Shown in pieces: positions 22,352-34,396 of a stretch of 64,000 nucleotides of DNA. Below the pieces are notes generated by a model. It saw nothing but the letters and a program-made list of their open reading frames with translations. It had not been told where the DNA came from and ran no database searches. Origin of the DNA: Bolinopsis microptera (lineage: Eukaryota; Ctenophora; Tentaculata; Lobata; Bolinopsidae); NCBI RefSeq assembly GCF_026151205.1, contig NC_087080.1, forward strand, positions 4,753,096 to 4,817,095, written 5' to 3'. The position numbers and the translations under genes are program-made. How positions within the stretch are numbered: the first letter of the stretch is position 1; each line of letters starts with the position of its first letter.

Positions 22352-25300
22352 CTAGTAACGCTTGCGGAGTAGATCAGGTTTCCAGTTGATGGGCTCCTCT
22401 ATTGCAGTTTCGTCTTCTTTGTAGATTTTAATCGTCTTATCAGCTTCGCACGTGATCAGTCGGCTACCACTGCAGATGGTAAAAAGGTTTGAAACTAATT
22501 ACAAGTTACCAATTACTTAATGCCAGTTACCAATTACTAATTACCAGTTTTGAATAACTAATTGTTAGGTAAAGTTCTAGTTACTTTAAGCTGATATATT
22601 ATATAATGAAATATTTGCTATTATCTGTATCTGCCCGTATATGAGAGAACATGAACCTGTGATCGAAGCGCATAGCGAAGAGTCCGTTCTCTGAGTCTAG
22701 AGAACCGGGCTGAACTTGAGATTGGAACCTCTGGAAGTTGTACCCCGTTTTCCAGTCCCAGAAGTGAATAGTGCCATTGTCAGCTCCGGACACCAAAACA
22801 CCATCTTGATTCAGAGCCAGAGCGTTTAGAATAGCATTGTGACCGGAAAGGTTCTGAAATTTATTATCTGTTAGTTAAACCTCGAAAAAGCTTTCATTTC
22901 TAGTTGCTCAAATCTAACACAAGAACAGCTACAGGGAGAGGAAATACAGAAACAACTTTAAATTATTCAATAACATTATTAAATAATATCATTTGCTGCG
23001 TAATTAATTGATTATAATTTGATTCTAATCTAAAGGATCTAATTCTAATTGCAAATAACTTTCTAACCTGTATAAACTCCCCATCTGGACATTTCCACTG
23101 TTTAATATTGTCAGCACTAGCACTGCCGAATGAGTACTGTGTGGGGTGCATCACAAGGGACCTTATACTCTTCTTGTGATTTGTTAGGGTTGCTCGTGTT
23201 TTTCCTGCTACTATATCCCATAACCTGATATTGGTATGACGTCACGATCATTTTAATAAATCAGGATAATGTCTTAGAACATTCTAAGAGATACAACATC
23301 GTCTTTTGGACAACAATACAGTTGCCATTAGGTTAACGACTTTAGGAGACAAAATAAGACAGTTATAACTCGTATTGTGAGCAGATATTACCTGACAGTA
23401 CAGTCATGACTAGCTGTTATAATCTGCGGTTCTGTAGCTTGTGTTTTGACATCAGCCACCGTGTTAGTATGTCCTGTCAGTGTGTGTACACAGGCTTTAG
23501 TTCTCATATCCCAGACTCTGCAGGAGGCGTCACGTCCCACAGAACACAGTATGTCCAGTGTAGGGTGCACTGAGAGAGCGTACACTGCACTTAAGTGACC
23601 GTGGTAGTGTCTGATTACCTGAAATATTGACAGTTTAGTCTCTTTCAATGTGCTCAGACTTACAAAGTAAAGTTAAGTAAAGTTAAGTAAAGTAAAATTT
23701 ATGACATCACATCGTCACACATGTCTAAAAAAATCATCGCGCTATGTGAAAAAAATATATAATGAATATTTCCCCGCCAACAAATACAATATTTTTTTAA
23801 ATTTATCAAAACATTATCCTATTTTAAAAACCTAATCAAACTTCCCAGTGGAATAAAGATTTATAAATCGCTTCTTTGCCACATAAGGATGAAACCAAAG
23901 ATAATCGTTATGTTTCTCTTTATTCCTGACATAACTGGCTCCCTCAATTCTTACTAAAACTTCATTAGAAACATTCCAGAAAAAGCAATCATTTGTAATA
24001 CTTTTAGAAATCATATCTTTCTTAAATCCTTCTAATTTAATTTTAAAGCCTAAAACTGTCACAGAGTTCTTGACGTCCGGAGGGAGTTTGTTCCAATATA
24101 GAATAACTCGCTCCGGGAGAAATGACTTCTGGATGTACGTGATTTTAGTTAAACTTCTACAGCATCTGTTGCTTGAAACAAGATTAAGACCAGATATGCT
24201 AATTCCCCGATCCATAATACAAAAGAGACATTTTTACCAAACTCTCTTTTTAATTTAAGCAGATTAACACATATTTCGTTAATTGAAGCTAATCAAGTAA
24301 TATAGGACTTCGAGCTGCACTGGAATGTCTACTGACTAAAGTGAGAAACGCCGGTTTGCAGGTCAGTCAACATGCGCGGTAAAATTTTGTTTAAGCGAGC
24401 GCGACGACGCGCATCAGGTTTTCGACTGAATTAAATGATTCTTTTCTGTGTTTTGTCATTGCGCGCTACGCAAACGAAATATTTTAAGCGTGACCGACTT
24501 AAATTTGACTCTAGTCGTTCATGAAGCTAAAAGCAGAACACTAACAGACTATCGATCAATTATTAAATAAGATAAGTAAATGTTAAAATTACCTTGTTCT
24601 GCTCAAGATCCCAACACTTGACTTGTTTATCTTCCCCACAACTAAACAGATAAGGATGCCTATCACTTACAGCAACTCCTCTCACTGTAGAAATGTGCCC
24701 AGTCAATGATAACTTTAACGTTCCAGTAGCAAGGTCCCATATCTTTATAGTTCTATCTGCTGACCCAGTAACAAACCAGTCATTAGTGTGATCAACATCT
24801 ACACATCTGACCCACCCCAAATGTCCGGATATAACCCTCATTAGTTTCCATGGTGGGTGCCACTGAGGCTTAGGTAGTGGAGCTCGTCTTGAGGCCAACG
24901 TTAACGTCTTAGTGTTCTGGTTAATTGCCAGCGCGTTGTTTATCTGTTTATCTGATGGCATGTTGTTGTTTTGTGCTGCTACTAGTTCTTGTCCTGCAGG
25001 TTAACCAGTGTTAGAACATTTGTAAGGTAGAAATCCCGGATTTCAGCGAAATAAAACGATTTTAAACATATATTTAGAACATGATTGTACAGAACATGGA
25101 AGCATTAAAAGTTTATAAGATATTAATTAAAAGTCAATAATAAACAAACCTGAAGTTGGTGGTCCCAGTGGGACACTCTTTTCTTTCCTAACAATCACAG
25201 GAGCGTCCATATCTTTAACATGAGAATACTCAGACTGTTTCTTGTAATTTTTGCGGGATTCTTTAATTTCTTCTGGTGTAGGTAGAGCAGCCCACTGGTC

Positions 25301-26031
25301 GTATAGGAACATATCGTGCGTTCTTTTTAGAGAACGGAATACTAACGTATGCACTGAAATAGAACGGTTTAGTGCACTGTTCTAATTATTGACAACAAAT
25401 TCTCTTAAAAGTTCACATTTACTCGATAGGTTTTCTATTAAAACTGCCAGAAGAAGGAAAATAATATTAACCAGTATGTCTCTGTACTTCTTCCTTAAAA
25501 ACCAGGGACTCAGCAGGACGTTTAGGAGTACGTTTAGGAGTACCCCTCCCAGGGGTATCATGACCGGGAGTACCGGGCGTGCGCAGTACTGAGCGCTGCT
25601 TGATGTTGCTGCGCAGCGGACCACGACCCGGCGTAGTTGAACCTGCCATGCGCCCAGGCGTAGTTGAGCCAGACATTCGACCGGGTGTAGTTGAGCCTGG
25701 AGTACGACCGGGGGTAGTGGAACCTGGAAGAGTTTGGATAAACAAATAGATTAAACCTTATTTTTAAAGCGATCATTTCAAAATATTCACTTCGAAATTG
25801 AAGTATTGGCAAAATACGGCAAATACTCCCGTTCTCCTAGAAGTAGAATATAAGAGAAACTAACTAACCTGTTTGTCTGTCTGGAGTTGGCATGCCCCTG
25901 ATCTGATAAGCAGGCGTAGTCCGTCCGGGCGTAGTTGTGTGTCCGGGAGTGTTAGGCTGTCCGGGCGTACCTGGACCAGCAGGTACGCTGCCGGGCGTAC
26001 CCGCAAATCTATTTCTCTTTAACTCTGACAT
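22352..26031 (-). CDS. PLRG1: Pleiotropic regulator 1 (PRP19-complex WD40 splicing factor) with TPGR-rich N-terminal extension
   Basis: Eight exons in consistent phase: 25869-26031, 25472-25723, 25150-25353, 24593-24993, 23392-23618, 23068-23224, 22657-22853, 22352-22469, giving 572 residues. From residue ~133 it matches PLRG1: [20 protein letters not shown], then [18 protein letters not shown] and seven WD repeats ([49 protein letters not shown]) and a C-terminus [11 protein letters not shown]...RKRY. PLRG1 is a core PRP19/NTC component with CDC5L in the spliceosome. The first ~130 residues are unusual: at least ten TPG(R/H/S/T) motifs with near-identical GSTTPGR units, ahead of the residues that start other PLRG1 proteins. 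A LINE tail lies in the intron after exon 4. Human PLRG1 has 514 residues. Confidence 0.93.
23832..24215 (-). pseudogene. 3' tail of a LINE ORF2 in a PLRG1 intron
   Basis: A 127-residue frame with [20 protein letters not shown], matching the C-terminal LINE motif (SFF..RV...WN.LP..V). It ends in a stop and has no RT upstream, so it is a 5'-truncated copy. It lies in the same orientation as the host gene, between exons 24593-24993 and 23392-23618. A related tail is at 42120-42300. Confidence 0.8.
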
Positions 26032-26557
26032 GACGCTATGTTCCCATTGTATACTGTCAGTGAATGTACGTTGAAATAGACGCATATATTTTACACACAA
26101 GTTAAATTGCAATGAATTGAGCAATGTAGAATATGAAATATCTTATATAAAAAGAATTTTGGCAGTCGAAAGAAACAAGAGTATAAATTTGATATAATTT
26201 TAAACAAAGAAGAAACAACAAAGCTATATCAAAACAGTATCTTATTCATATTGAATTGGTTAATATTATTATCAGTGATGAATTAAAACTTAAATCCTGA
26301 ACAACCAGGATTCAGGCAGCATACTCTTAACAGTTATTCAGTTCTTGCCAATTTCAATAAAAAATGTTATGTACATATTTTAATGTTAAAAATCTAAACG
26401 ATTACACGGATTAAAAATAAAACGCAAGTTTCTCAAATTCACACATGACGAAAAACAATCGAATAATACTAAGCATAATCAATTTGAATCTGATAAAATA
26501 TCCGGTCTTAACAATTGATTAAAAAAGACAGTAAATATTATTTAAGTAGCCCCCTAT

Positions 26558-28030
26558 TTACTCGACTCCCTTACTCTTAAGCTCTGCTGTGACCCTGGCA
26601 AGATATCCAGGGTCCGGATATCCGTACGTATCTCCCCGTCGTGTACTGGTCTTGTGGTGGATATCATTCCATACAACACAGTTCTTAGCACCCGAGGTCA
26701 CTGAATCCCCGATAGTAAATATCAGTCTCCTTTTAAAGGCTACTTTGATCAGATCCACAATATCATTACCCTCATCATTGTCCGGGAAGTATGCGATGCG
26801 CGGGAATCCTTGTGTGTTGTAAGAAACTCCGTCTTGAACACCCGAGGTAAAACTGTACGTGACAATTATGGTCCCGAACTGCTCGTAGCCAGCTAAACTC
26901 ATGCTGTTGTCTACTTTAACCGCCATTTTACCACTAGCCGGCTGATTCCCCGTCCTAATCCCAAAACTTTGTGTACACTCGGGGCACCTAAATGAGGAAG
27001 TTTCACTACTTGCGGAGACGAGCGCGTGAAGACACTGCGCGTGAAGGTGGTGGTTACACTTTAGTGTTATCTTGTCGTATCGTAACCCCAGTAATAGCGG
27101 TGACGTGGTGTAGTCTGATGCATCTGTAACATTGTTCTGACAAACCGAACATACGTCAGGTGTAGTCCCTGACTGTCTGTATTGCATACACGAACTACTT
27201 ATTAATGTCTGGAGAGCGTTGTGGAGGGGGGCACCTTGAGACGAGGAGCTAGCACCAGCACCAGGACCAGGACCGGCAACAGCGCCAGTACCAGCAGCAC
27301 CAGCGCCAGCACCGGCACCAGCACCAGCACCAGGACCGGCAGCAGCACCGCGTGGTAGAGCATGTCCTCTATGTTTGTTAGCCGGTTGTACAGGACCTCC
27401 TCGTTGTGGTACTGCAGGTTGAGCTCCTCGTGGTGCTGCAGGTTGAGCTCCTCGTGGTGCTGCAGGCTGAGCTCCTCGTTGTACTGCAGGTTGTGGTACT
27501 ACAGGTCGTGGTAAAGGTTGTGGTACAATGCGTCGTGTCGGTTGAGCGGGTTGCGGTGTCGGTTGAGGTAGAGCAGGTCGAGAAGTATGAGACCGGTAGG
27601 GAGTACAACTAACACTTCGGATCTGAAACAATGTGAATGAAGCGGATTTTCTGAAGAAAATATTTAAATAATTGGGCATCAAGAAGTATGTAAAGGCAAG
27701 TGTCTTCATGCAGCTACAATCTATACATCACGTGGTTCCATGATGGTGATATTGGTTAAAGATAGTAACCTTGCGTCCCCCCCCCGCTACTAACCTTGCG
27801 TCCCCCCCCCCCCGCTACTAACCTTGCGTCCCCCCTACTAACCTTACGTCCCCCCCCCGCTACTAACCTTGCGTCCCCCCCTACTAACCTTGCGTCCCCC
27901 CCCCCGCTACTAACCTTGCGTCCCCCTACTAACCTTACGTCCCCCCCCCCGCTACTAACCTTGCGTCCCCCCCCCCCCCCCCGCTACTAACCTTGCGTCC
28001 CCCCCCCCCGCCCCCCCCTACTAACCTTGC

Positions 28031-28077
<47 letters not shown>

Positions 28078-28971
28078 CTACTAACCTTGCGTCCCCCCCC
28101 CGCTACTAACCTTGCGTCCCCCCCTCTACTAACCTTGCGTTCCCCCCTCTACTAACCTTGCGCCCCCCTCTACTAACCTTGCGTTGAAACCCCGTGGTAG
28201 AGTTAGTCTGCAGCATGGCTCCCACATCTATAACATAGCCTGGAAGTAAAGTTGGTAGTTGAATACTTTTATTAGTACCCGCAGTCCCATCAAATGCTTC
28301 TTGGATATTCTTAGCTACTTCAGTTCCGTACGGAAACCAGTGTTCGTGGTGGAAGTTCCACTCCCATTTAGTCCTGCAAATAGAATTACTATTCAGATGT
28401 TTAGTCCTACAGATAGAAGTACTGGTCATATGTTTAGTCCTGCAAATAGAATTATAATTAAATTTACACAGCAATACAATAAGAATAAAAATAATTTAAA
28501 GAAGCTTCAAACTGCTGCGCAGGACATTCAAGTCAGTCAGAACTTATGTAACACTGTAATTTTACATTAAGTATAAACTGACCCTCTTGAGAAGGGATGT
28601 GAGGGATTAATCACCACTCTCCTTACAACTCTACTACGTGCGTTATAAGTTGTTATCTGTGTCATGTTAGGAATGTTTACTTTAAAAGTTTCCAGATAAG
28701 GATCTATTCCTCCCAACAAAACCTGCAACACATTTACAAGTTACTTAAACAAACAAATGTATTGAAACTTTCAGATATATCTGGAGTGATAAATAAAAAT
28801 ATTAGCTTTACCGGGTCAAACTTGTCTTTATATTTTTAAAAGATTAATTTACGGCGGAGTCACCTCTTTAATATTAGCAATACGAGCTCCCTCTAACTGA
28901 AAGGATACTTCACTAGAATAAGGAAGGTAGATGTTAGCATCATTCTCCCACTCCCATACCACTATTGTCAT
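26558..28971 (-). CDS. DTX: Deltex-type E3 ubiquitin ligase (WWE-WWE-RING-DTC)
   Basis: Four exons, 28864-28971, 28583-28722, 28178-28373 and 26558-27622, join in phase to 502 residues. WWE1 is VVWEWENDANIYLPYSSEV...; WWE2 is KWEWNFHHEHWFPYGTEV, ending in TNSTTGFQRK. A Pro/Ala/Gly-rich linker follows (repeats of PAAPRGAQ and a GAGAGAG run). The RING finger runs from CSVC through CNHHLHAQC to CPEC. The deltex C-terminal domain follows (GFPRIAYFPDNDEGNDIV, RRLIFTIGDSVTSG, VVWNDIHHKTS, GYPDPGYL). In animals deltex binds Notch ankyrin repeats through its WWE domains and ubiquitinates via RING; DTC domains bind ADP-ribose/NAD. The intron between exons 3 and 4 is a G-rich minisatellite made of copies of the exon 3 donor. 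The start is the ATG just before WWE1; an upstream coding exon is possible. Confidence 0.92.
27758..28190. repeat. Minisatellite of splice-donor copies, C-rich on plus strand
   Basis: About 16 copies of (g)ctactaacctt(g/a)cg separated by 5-45 C. On the transcribed strand each copy reads CGCAAG|GTTAGTAG followed by a G-run, the same as the real exon 3 donor at 28178/28177, which is the last copy. One tract at about 28031-28076 is a near-pure run of 45 C. Confidence 0.95.
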
Positions 28972-29929
28972 ACTGATACACTTTTCAGTCTATAAAACTG
29001 TAACACTGTAACACTGTAACACTCCTTCTTCAATTCCAGATATTCCTCCAATATCAGAGACTAGCTTGTATCTTGTTCTACATACTAAAATGCTGCCGTT
29101 ATTTAGAAATTAGAATCAGAGTATGTCAAATTCTATAAAGTATTCTGATCATGTTAATAACCATGACCACTTACATAAAATATCACAGTATTTTCATGGA
29201 TTAAAGCAAGTAAATCAACAACAATCTCCATAAAATACGAAATTTTCAAATAGCATTGAATTCACGTATCTTTACATACTATCCTACTCTTATAATCTAC
29301 ATGCTATTATTACTTTAAAATAACAACTATGTAAAATAAGAGCGTAAGTAATTCAAGTAATAGAGTACAAAGTTGAGTACCCGAGTTTATTAACAAGTTA
29401 ACAATAACGGGAACAGTCAGTGGTCATTTGTCGAAATACATAATATATTTAATATTAGTATAAGAACCAGAGTAAACATAGCTTTAAAGCTAAATTCTAA
29501 TTAAATAGTGCATGATTCACCGTCAAATTGTCATAATTTTATAAATAAAGTTTATTCAAAGTGAACACTGAAAACAGTAGCTGGAGCCTGAATATCATAT
29601 CGTTTCCTTCACATTTCAGTTTAAATAATACATGTAACTATGTAAAACACGTTGAAGACATTGTAGATTTTGTGCACATCTTACATACCTACTCAAGTAA
29701 TAGGCTAGGTATACGTAATTTGATTGCAATTTCTGTAACAAATGATGAATGGCAGTGATAACCCGTAGTATTCATTGCAGTATTCATCAATCAATAGTTT
29801 TATTTTTCAACCAGATTCATACAAAACATTCGCACAGCAGGCACTACGTGGATTATAAGTACAACTGAAAGAGATCCTATTTGATTATTTACAGTGGGCT
29901 GAACTGTTCATCTGTGCTATAATGCACCC
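28972..29929. other. Intergenic, upstream of deltex
   Basis: AT-rich sequence containing aacactgtaacactgtaacac (short tandem copies near 29005) but no gene. It probably contains the deltex promoter, which reads leftward. Confidence 0.45.
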
Positions 29930-30983
29930 TCAGAATCGTGCGCTTCGTCTCGTGCGCTTGACAGAGTCTGTTTGGTGTGAGTACAGAGCGCGCCTGCTTG
30001 TTTTTACTTCAGTAGCAGGAGCAACAATCATGCTCTTTGGTACTTCTGTAGTGTACTCAATGTCCATTGCCATGGAAACTACATCACTGGACACGTGACA
30101 GTTCGACATGATCTGCTCAGTAGAGTCTGCGATTTGAGGTTTAACCTCGCAATTCTCCTTACAATTCTCTCTGTTTGGCGTAATCTCACCACGCTTCATC
30201 TCTTCCTCAGGCGTAACCTCGCTGCGCTTCATCTCACCTTCAGGCGTAACCTCGCCGCGTAGAATGGCCCTGTCAAAAGGTTCCAGCGAGGCACGCCACT
30301 GCTCTAACTGTATCTCAACGTCCTGGTTAACGTCCTGGTCTGATACCTGCCGAGGAGAGTGAGTCTCACAGTACTCGAGGTGTCGTGTAGGAGGAGAAAG
30401 GTCGTATAGGGACAGGTCTGTTAGCACGGGGGGAGCTGGAGTTAGCATCTTCTTCAGCTCTTCATATGTGGGCACAGCAGTCTGCAACACTTAGTATTAG
30501 CGCTATTATTTATATTGTTTATATCTATAAACTTGTAAATTGGGATTAGATGAACAATGCGGAGTACTAAATTTGTTGTTTTACTGATGATGATTCTTGT
30601 TTCCGGATTTTTAAATCATCGATCAGTAATTTGGATTGAGAAAAGTTTAAACTAAACAATAAAGTTAATTTCCAACCGTAGAAGATCCGTGGCTCTCCCT
30701 CTCTCTTAGCCGGTGTACAACCTTGTCGTGGTATTCTCTCAGATCGGACAGCTTCTTCTCTCCATCTGACAGCTTCTTCTCTGCGGAGATGAGATATAAG
30801 GCGGGGAGGGAGGGGTACGGTGCCGGGTGGTATGGAACTGAATAAAAAACAAAAGAATTTCAATTATTTAAAGAAATAATTGACACTGTTATTTGAATTT
30901 GATTATCACATGATTACATTACCCAACTTACCAGTTTTCTCAAGGTATATGATACTTTCCAAATCCTCTACGTCAGTGTCCAT
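29930..30983 (-). CDS. Unrecognised coiled-coil protein, 3 exons
   Basis: Exons 30932-30983, 30677-30837 and 29930-30481 join in phase into about 254 residues from ATG to stop. The N-terminus MDTDVEDLESIIYLEKT is followed by YHPAPYPSLPALYLIS, a charged helix (AEKKLSDGEKKLSDLREYHD) and YEELKKMLTPAPP. Near the middle is a short internal tandem repeat, RGEVTPEGEMKRSEVTPEEE then RGEITPNREN, about 13 residues per unit, with two ENCK/ENCE steps. The C-terminus is basic (SVKRTRRSARF). I do not recognise the family. The splice at 30676 uses donor GTTGGA, which is weak; an alternative is that exon 2 ends in the in-frame stop just beyond and the two parts are different genes. Confidence 0.6.
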
Positions 30984-31781
30984 CGCTAAAAAAGTAAAAA
31001 TGTCATGTAATGTTATGTGATATCTTCACTATCTTAACCAAACTTATAATTACGGTATCATGATATTTAAGACCTATAACAGCGGGGAGTGGGGGGGGGG
31101 GTCAGGTACTAATTAGTTAAAAACTAATTTTGAAAACAATAAAACAACCGTTCTTCGACTTGTTAAATATTTAAAGTTCGGTACGGTCACACAATAAACT
31201 TATCAATAACAAATCCTGTTTGGAAACTAGTTTAAATTATAGTTGTACTGGAGTGAGCTAATAAACTAGTTATTCGTGCAATACTGTAATAAGCATAAAA
31301 TTTAGAACATTAATATTTAAGATTTAAAGGTTACAATTGAATTTGATAGCTAAAAATGCGGAGCAAAACCTCTTTTTTTAATTTAGTTGAATGTTGAGAT
31401 ACAGGGATGATATTACCGATATTTAATAAGTTGCAGCAGGTTAAATACAATATCATACTAAAATAATGATTAATGAATTGAATAAAATTGTTCAATTTAA
31501 CAAAAACAATGCAAACTGTAGGATATCTGTAGGATAACAGTGTAGGATATTAATCTAAGAAAATGTAACCCAAATTAACGGCCTCGACTTCGGCTGTTCT
31601 GAAGTTTTTACAATAAAATTATATAAAGCACTTCTGACATTACTTAACCTTAATATTTCAGTAATAATGAGCGATACCAGCCCCAGTTCATCAGTGCAAA
31701 TACTTATCTTGAAATTATGCAATTAATTAATTATATCGTTAATTAATTTACTAATCGTGTATTTAACAGCGGATTGGATCT
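30984..31781. other. Intergenic, nothing recognised
   Basis: AT-rich, with one G-run near 31091. It separates the start of the coiled-coil gene from the stop of the zinc-finger gene. Confidence 0.45.
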
Positions 31782-34396
31782 TCAGTCGGAGTCTTCGTTT
31801 TCTCCGTGTACTTTCTTCATGTGTGTTACAAGTGAGGGCTTGTTGCTATAGGAACGGGAACAGTGGTCACATTGGTGTCTGACGTTCAGGTGCTTCGAGT
31901 TTGTGTGACTAGTTAACTGACGGTGAAATAATTAGTTAATTTAGTTAGGTAGTTAAGTAAGTTTTTAAATTAGTTAAGTAAGTTTTTAAATTAGTGAAGT
32001 AAGTTTTTAAATTAGTTAAGTAAGTTTATCCTGGTATAGACTAACCTGTGACATGAGGTAGAAGGCCTCCCCACAAAACATGCAGCTGAAGGGTTTTACA
32101 CCGGAATGTATCACCTCGTGATCCCTCAGTGATTTAGAAGTGTTGAATGTCTGCGGATAGGAGGAAGATGTGTCAGTTTAAATAAATAAGAAATAAGAAA
32201 TAAAGAACTCTTTGACAAGGAGTGTTGGTCAGGAAAGTTGCTTAGTGTTACAAATCGTATTTATATCGGTAAACTAAGTGTTAAAGTTTTCGGTTAAGTC
32301 AATTGGTTAATTAGTAAGTTAAGTTAATAAACAAATAGATCAGGTTTTTATATAACAAACCAAGTTCCACTAACCTTGCCACATTCGTCACACTCATACT
32401 TAACATCAGTCTGATTCTCATGTTTCCTACTGTGCCTCACTAGAGCCCTCTTGTTGGGGAACGAGTCGCCACATTCCTCACATATCACAAACGCTACCTT
32501 ATCTTCATCACTACTACTGTCGTCTGAGTAACTTCTCTTCACCGGGATAGACCTGTTTAGTATTTTATTTCGTTTTGTTTCCTTGTGCTCAGATTGGGCT
32601 ATTCTCTTTGGTTTGGGAGCTTTTGTTTTCGGGGTTTTCGGGGTTTTCGGAGTGGCTGCTTTGATTGGGGTGGCTAATTTTGCTTTAGGTCTCTTTGGTA
32701 TCGCTTTCGTTTCTGCTTTTATGTTTGATTTTTTCCTCTTTGGCTTAGTCAGCTTCTCTTCGTCTCTTATCTAGGAATGGAAATAATAATATAATACATA
32801 TAATAATGATAATATAATGAACAACAGATAAAAACAATAAGTTTTCGTAAGCAATTCAGACTAATGCAGAATTAGTTCTTATTTATGAAATTGTCAATTA
32901 AGTTATCTAGTAAGCTAGTTATTTACAATTCAGATCACTTTCAAATTAGGTTATCAATTAATAATAACATAGATAATCAAAAGTAATTACTAAACTACTA
33001 CTCAATTAATTAGCTACTTAATTAACAATCACCTGATCAATAATCTGTTGGCGCAGTTTCACAGGATCCTCCTTGTACTTGGTAACGAGGTCACTGTTAG
33101 AGCTACAACAAGGAGCACAGTAGTAAGTCTCAATATTGTAAGTCTCCTCCTCAGTCAGACCTATACACTCGTCGTGGTACCACTCGTTACATTCTTCACA
33201 TTCCACCATCACCCCTGACTCCCCCCACCTGCAGTGACAGTACTTGGGACCCTGCCAAGATACGTTCATTAATTAAATCAACTTTTACACAGAATAATTT
33301 ATGTATAATTACTAATTATGTTCATATAATCTAATTTTGCTTCTATAATCTGTGGAGGTTTTTAGGAATACACCTTGAATTAGAATCATCCAGTTAACTG
33401 TTAAAGGTATTTAAATTTGAATAATTTAACTAACCAACATTGGTAACAGTAAATATATCCAAATTTGAATAATTTAACTTTCAAACTTAAATAATTTTAA
33501 TTTAACTTACATTAGGGTCTGGATTGTCTGGATCGAAAGGACTCTCCTCTCGTTCAGGCTGACTAAGATCTCGTCCTGTCACCGTCTCCCCATCTGTATC
33601 GTTCTCAGACTCTGTGTTGTTTCCTGACTTCTTCACTGGTTTCGATCTTGTTGACTTGAAAGTTTTGATGGGTGATTGTTTCTCAACTTCTTTTGGCTTC
33701 ACATCTGAACAATGATTGATTACAAGACTACAATAAGGCATTACATATCAAACATGTAATAGAGGCAAGTAATTAAATCAGTGTTTGTAGTATTGGTCCT
33801 ACTTTAGCAGTTGACCATTCCCTGTTTAGACATCTCTGGAGCCGGGGGCCAAAAGAGGCTAAAAAGATAAGCAGACATAAACTCATTCTACTTTTAATTT
33901 TAATTAACCTCTCCTGATCAAAATTTGCTTACTTTGAATAACTATTGGTTCAGTGTAGTAAGAACTGATATTATTTGAATCATTATTTTCTTCTTCCTCG
34001 TCCGTGAGAAGAAATATGTCAGTTTTCTTTTCATCGCTCTTTTCATCAGCACTGCTGTTGGCTGTTTCTTCTATATTTTCTGATTCAACAACACATTCGG
34101 TATTTTCCTCAACATCCTGAGAGTTGTAACTTAAAAACTGTGCAAAATGTGAACCTGGTTATATTAGATAAATAGGTAATGCAATGACTTGTGTAATGAC
34201 TCTTAAGAAATGGCTAAATGTACTTCAGTCACAAACTTATTCAATTCATTCTCAGGTGCTTTTAATTGATAGTTAATCCCACTATTTGACATCTTGAACA
34301 TTACCGTAATTTTCAGTCCTTTATGTAAAAATACTATTTAGAATTAGAACAAACCTCAAAAGGAACATCCACAAGCATGTCCATTATTGACGTCAT
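31782..34396 (-). CDS. PHD finger plus four C2H2 zinc-finger nuclear protein, 7 exons
   Basis: Exons 34355-34396, 33933-34137, 33511-33704, 33033-33251, 32375-32770, 32046-32150 and 31782-31916 total 1296 nt, a 431-residue frame with every junction in phase. The N-terminus is acidic (MTSIMDMLVDVPFE, then DEEEEN). A PHD finger follows (YCHCRWGESGVMVECEECNE, WYHDECIGL, YYCAPCC), with spacing like the CXXC1/ING PHD class that reads histone H3K4. Then come a basic, proline-lysine segment (ATPKTPKTPKTK) and four C2H2 fingers (CEECGDSF, CDECGKTF, CMFCGEAF, CDHCSRSY) ending HMKKVHGENEDSD. Likely a chromatin-associated DNA-binding regulator. I cannot assign orthology. Confidence 0.85.
31925..32032. 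repeat. 21-bp direct repeats in the last intron of the zinc-finger gene
   Basis: Three to four copies of a unit ttagttaagtaagtttttaaa fill most of a 129-bp intron, starting about 15 bp after its donor. Confidence 0.85.

Noticed and set aside
27378-27612. Thr/Ser/Cys-rich and Val/Leu-rich ORFs overlapping deltex
   Set aside because: Other-frame shadows of the Pro/Ala/Arg repeat linker of deltex exon 4.
27796-27990. Plus-strand RPPPPATNLAS-repeat ORF
   Set aside because: It is the deltex intron minisatellite read on the non-transcribed strand.
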